DNA of 64,000 bases from VXNE01 sp963668365. GTDB taxonomy: Bacteria; Pseudomonadota; Gammaproteobacteria; Pseudomonadales; Azotimanducaceae. A program made the translations under genes and the position numbers. A model generated the notes under the pieces. The model worked only from the letters and a program-made list of their open reading frames with translations, made no database searches and was not told the origin of the DNA. How positions within the stretch are numbered: position 1 is the stretch's first letter; every line of letters begins with the position of its first letter. The stretch is from assembly GCA_963668365.1 (NCBI GenBank), contig OY764266.1:2604001-2668000 (forward strand), in the 5' to 3' direction. Below are positions 63,871 to 64,000 of this stretch, piece by piece.

Positions 63871-64000
63871 ATGTTCCTTGCACGTACTTTTGCTGCGCTG
63901 GTAGTCAGCGTGGCCGCGCTGGCCCTTGCTCCGGCAAGTCTTGCCCAGGAGGACGAGTCAGAGTTGGAGCCGGTGGAATATCTGGAAATTGTTGTCATCG
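63871..64000 (+). CDS. Exported protein, N-terminal part only
   Basis: The first 43 residues are visible: a Sec signal peptide (MFLARTFAALVVSVAALALA, with a probable cut after SLA) and an acidic start of the mature part ending EYLEIVVI at the window edge. GGGGAG precedes the ATG. The E-x-IVV pattern soon after the signal peptide is reminiscent of a TonB-dependent receptor plug start, but too little is present to assign a function. Confidence 0.65.
   Translation, partial: MFLARTFAALVVSVAALALAPASLAQEDESELEPVEYLEIVVI

Overview
The window looks like chromosome of a high-GC Gammaproteobacterium. Evidence: a psp envelope-stress locus, a uvrY-uvrC-pgsA-tRNA-Cys block, a dnaX-ybaB-recR block, rnd next to ycgN, lpxC (Gram-negative outer membrane) and a CTGT-N8-ACAG LexA box in front of dinB. 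Gene content (several luciferase-like oxidoreductases, glutaryl-CoA dehydrogenase, a giant repeat autotransporter, a probable selenocysteine GST) suggests an uncultivated marine or host-associated lineage; the exact taxon is inference. No prophage, CRISPR array, rRNA or replication origin was seen.

Layout. 1-5.8 kb: a carbohydrate/accessory cluster (Gfo/Idh oxidoreductase cut by the window edge, AbrB-like regulator, LLM oxidoreductase, secreted-type beta-helix protein, ThuA-like protein). 6-7.2 kb: a frameshifted RelE-type toxin with its partner gene, and a stray 3' fragment of pspF. 7.3-12.1 kb: membrane protein, desaturase and pspF, divergent from pspA, pspB, a pspC-domain gene and a second small PspB-like gene. 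12.2-23.6 kb: housekeeping genes gdpD, dnaX, ybaB, recR, rnd, ycgN, a MoxR/VWA pair and hrpA. 23.7-25.8 kb: a short Cys-containing acidic secreted precursor followed by an MNIO (DUF692) enzyme and a DUF2063 partner, i.e. a bufferin/HvfA-like copper-binding RiPP locus. 25.9-27.6 kb: a PP2C phosphatase/STAS partner-switch pair, ended by a 269-bp MITE. 27.9-35.5 kb: terB-like, lpxC, gltX, AAA/DUF4143, tRNA-Ala, PHP, coaE, ferredoxin, pyrF.

35.5-43.5 kb: two copies of a 242/281-bp palindromic repeat, one abutted by a complete IS4-type insertion sequence (2433 bp, 8-bp target duplication, transposase carrying a DruA-like domain), then gcdH, uvrY, uvrC, pgsA, tRNA-Cys and a hipA remnant. 43.7-49.7 kb: LLM oxidoreductase, ybdK, a VOC protein with hpd, a divergent Lrp regulator, and a hydroxyacid dehydrogenase. 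49.9-54.4 kb: a RES toxin with a large antitoxin, SOS-controlled dinB, and a third LLM oxidoreductase. 54.9-62.2 kb: a 2430-residue autotransporter-like adhesin whose middle holds nearly identical 366-bp tandem units. 62.2-64 kb: bcp, a glutathione S-transferase gene with an in-frame TGA exactly at the catalytic cysteine plus a hairpin at SECIS distance, and the start of an exported protein.

The two observations most worth following are the probable selenocysteine GST (62848-63507) and the MNIO RiPP locus with an unusually acidic precursor (23767-25789). Several gene remnants (relE-like, pspF, TTC38-like, hipA) and at least three kinds of small palindromic element show an actively rearranging genome.
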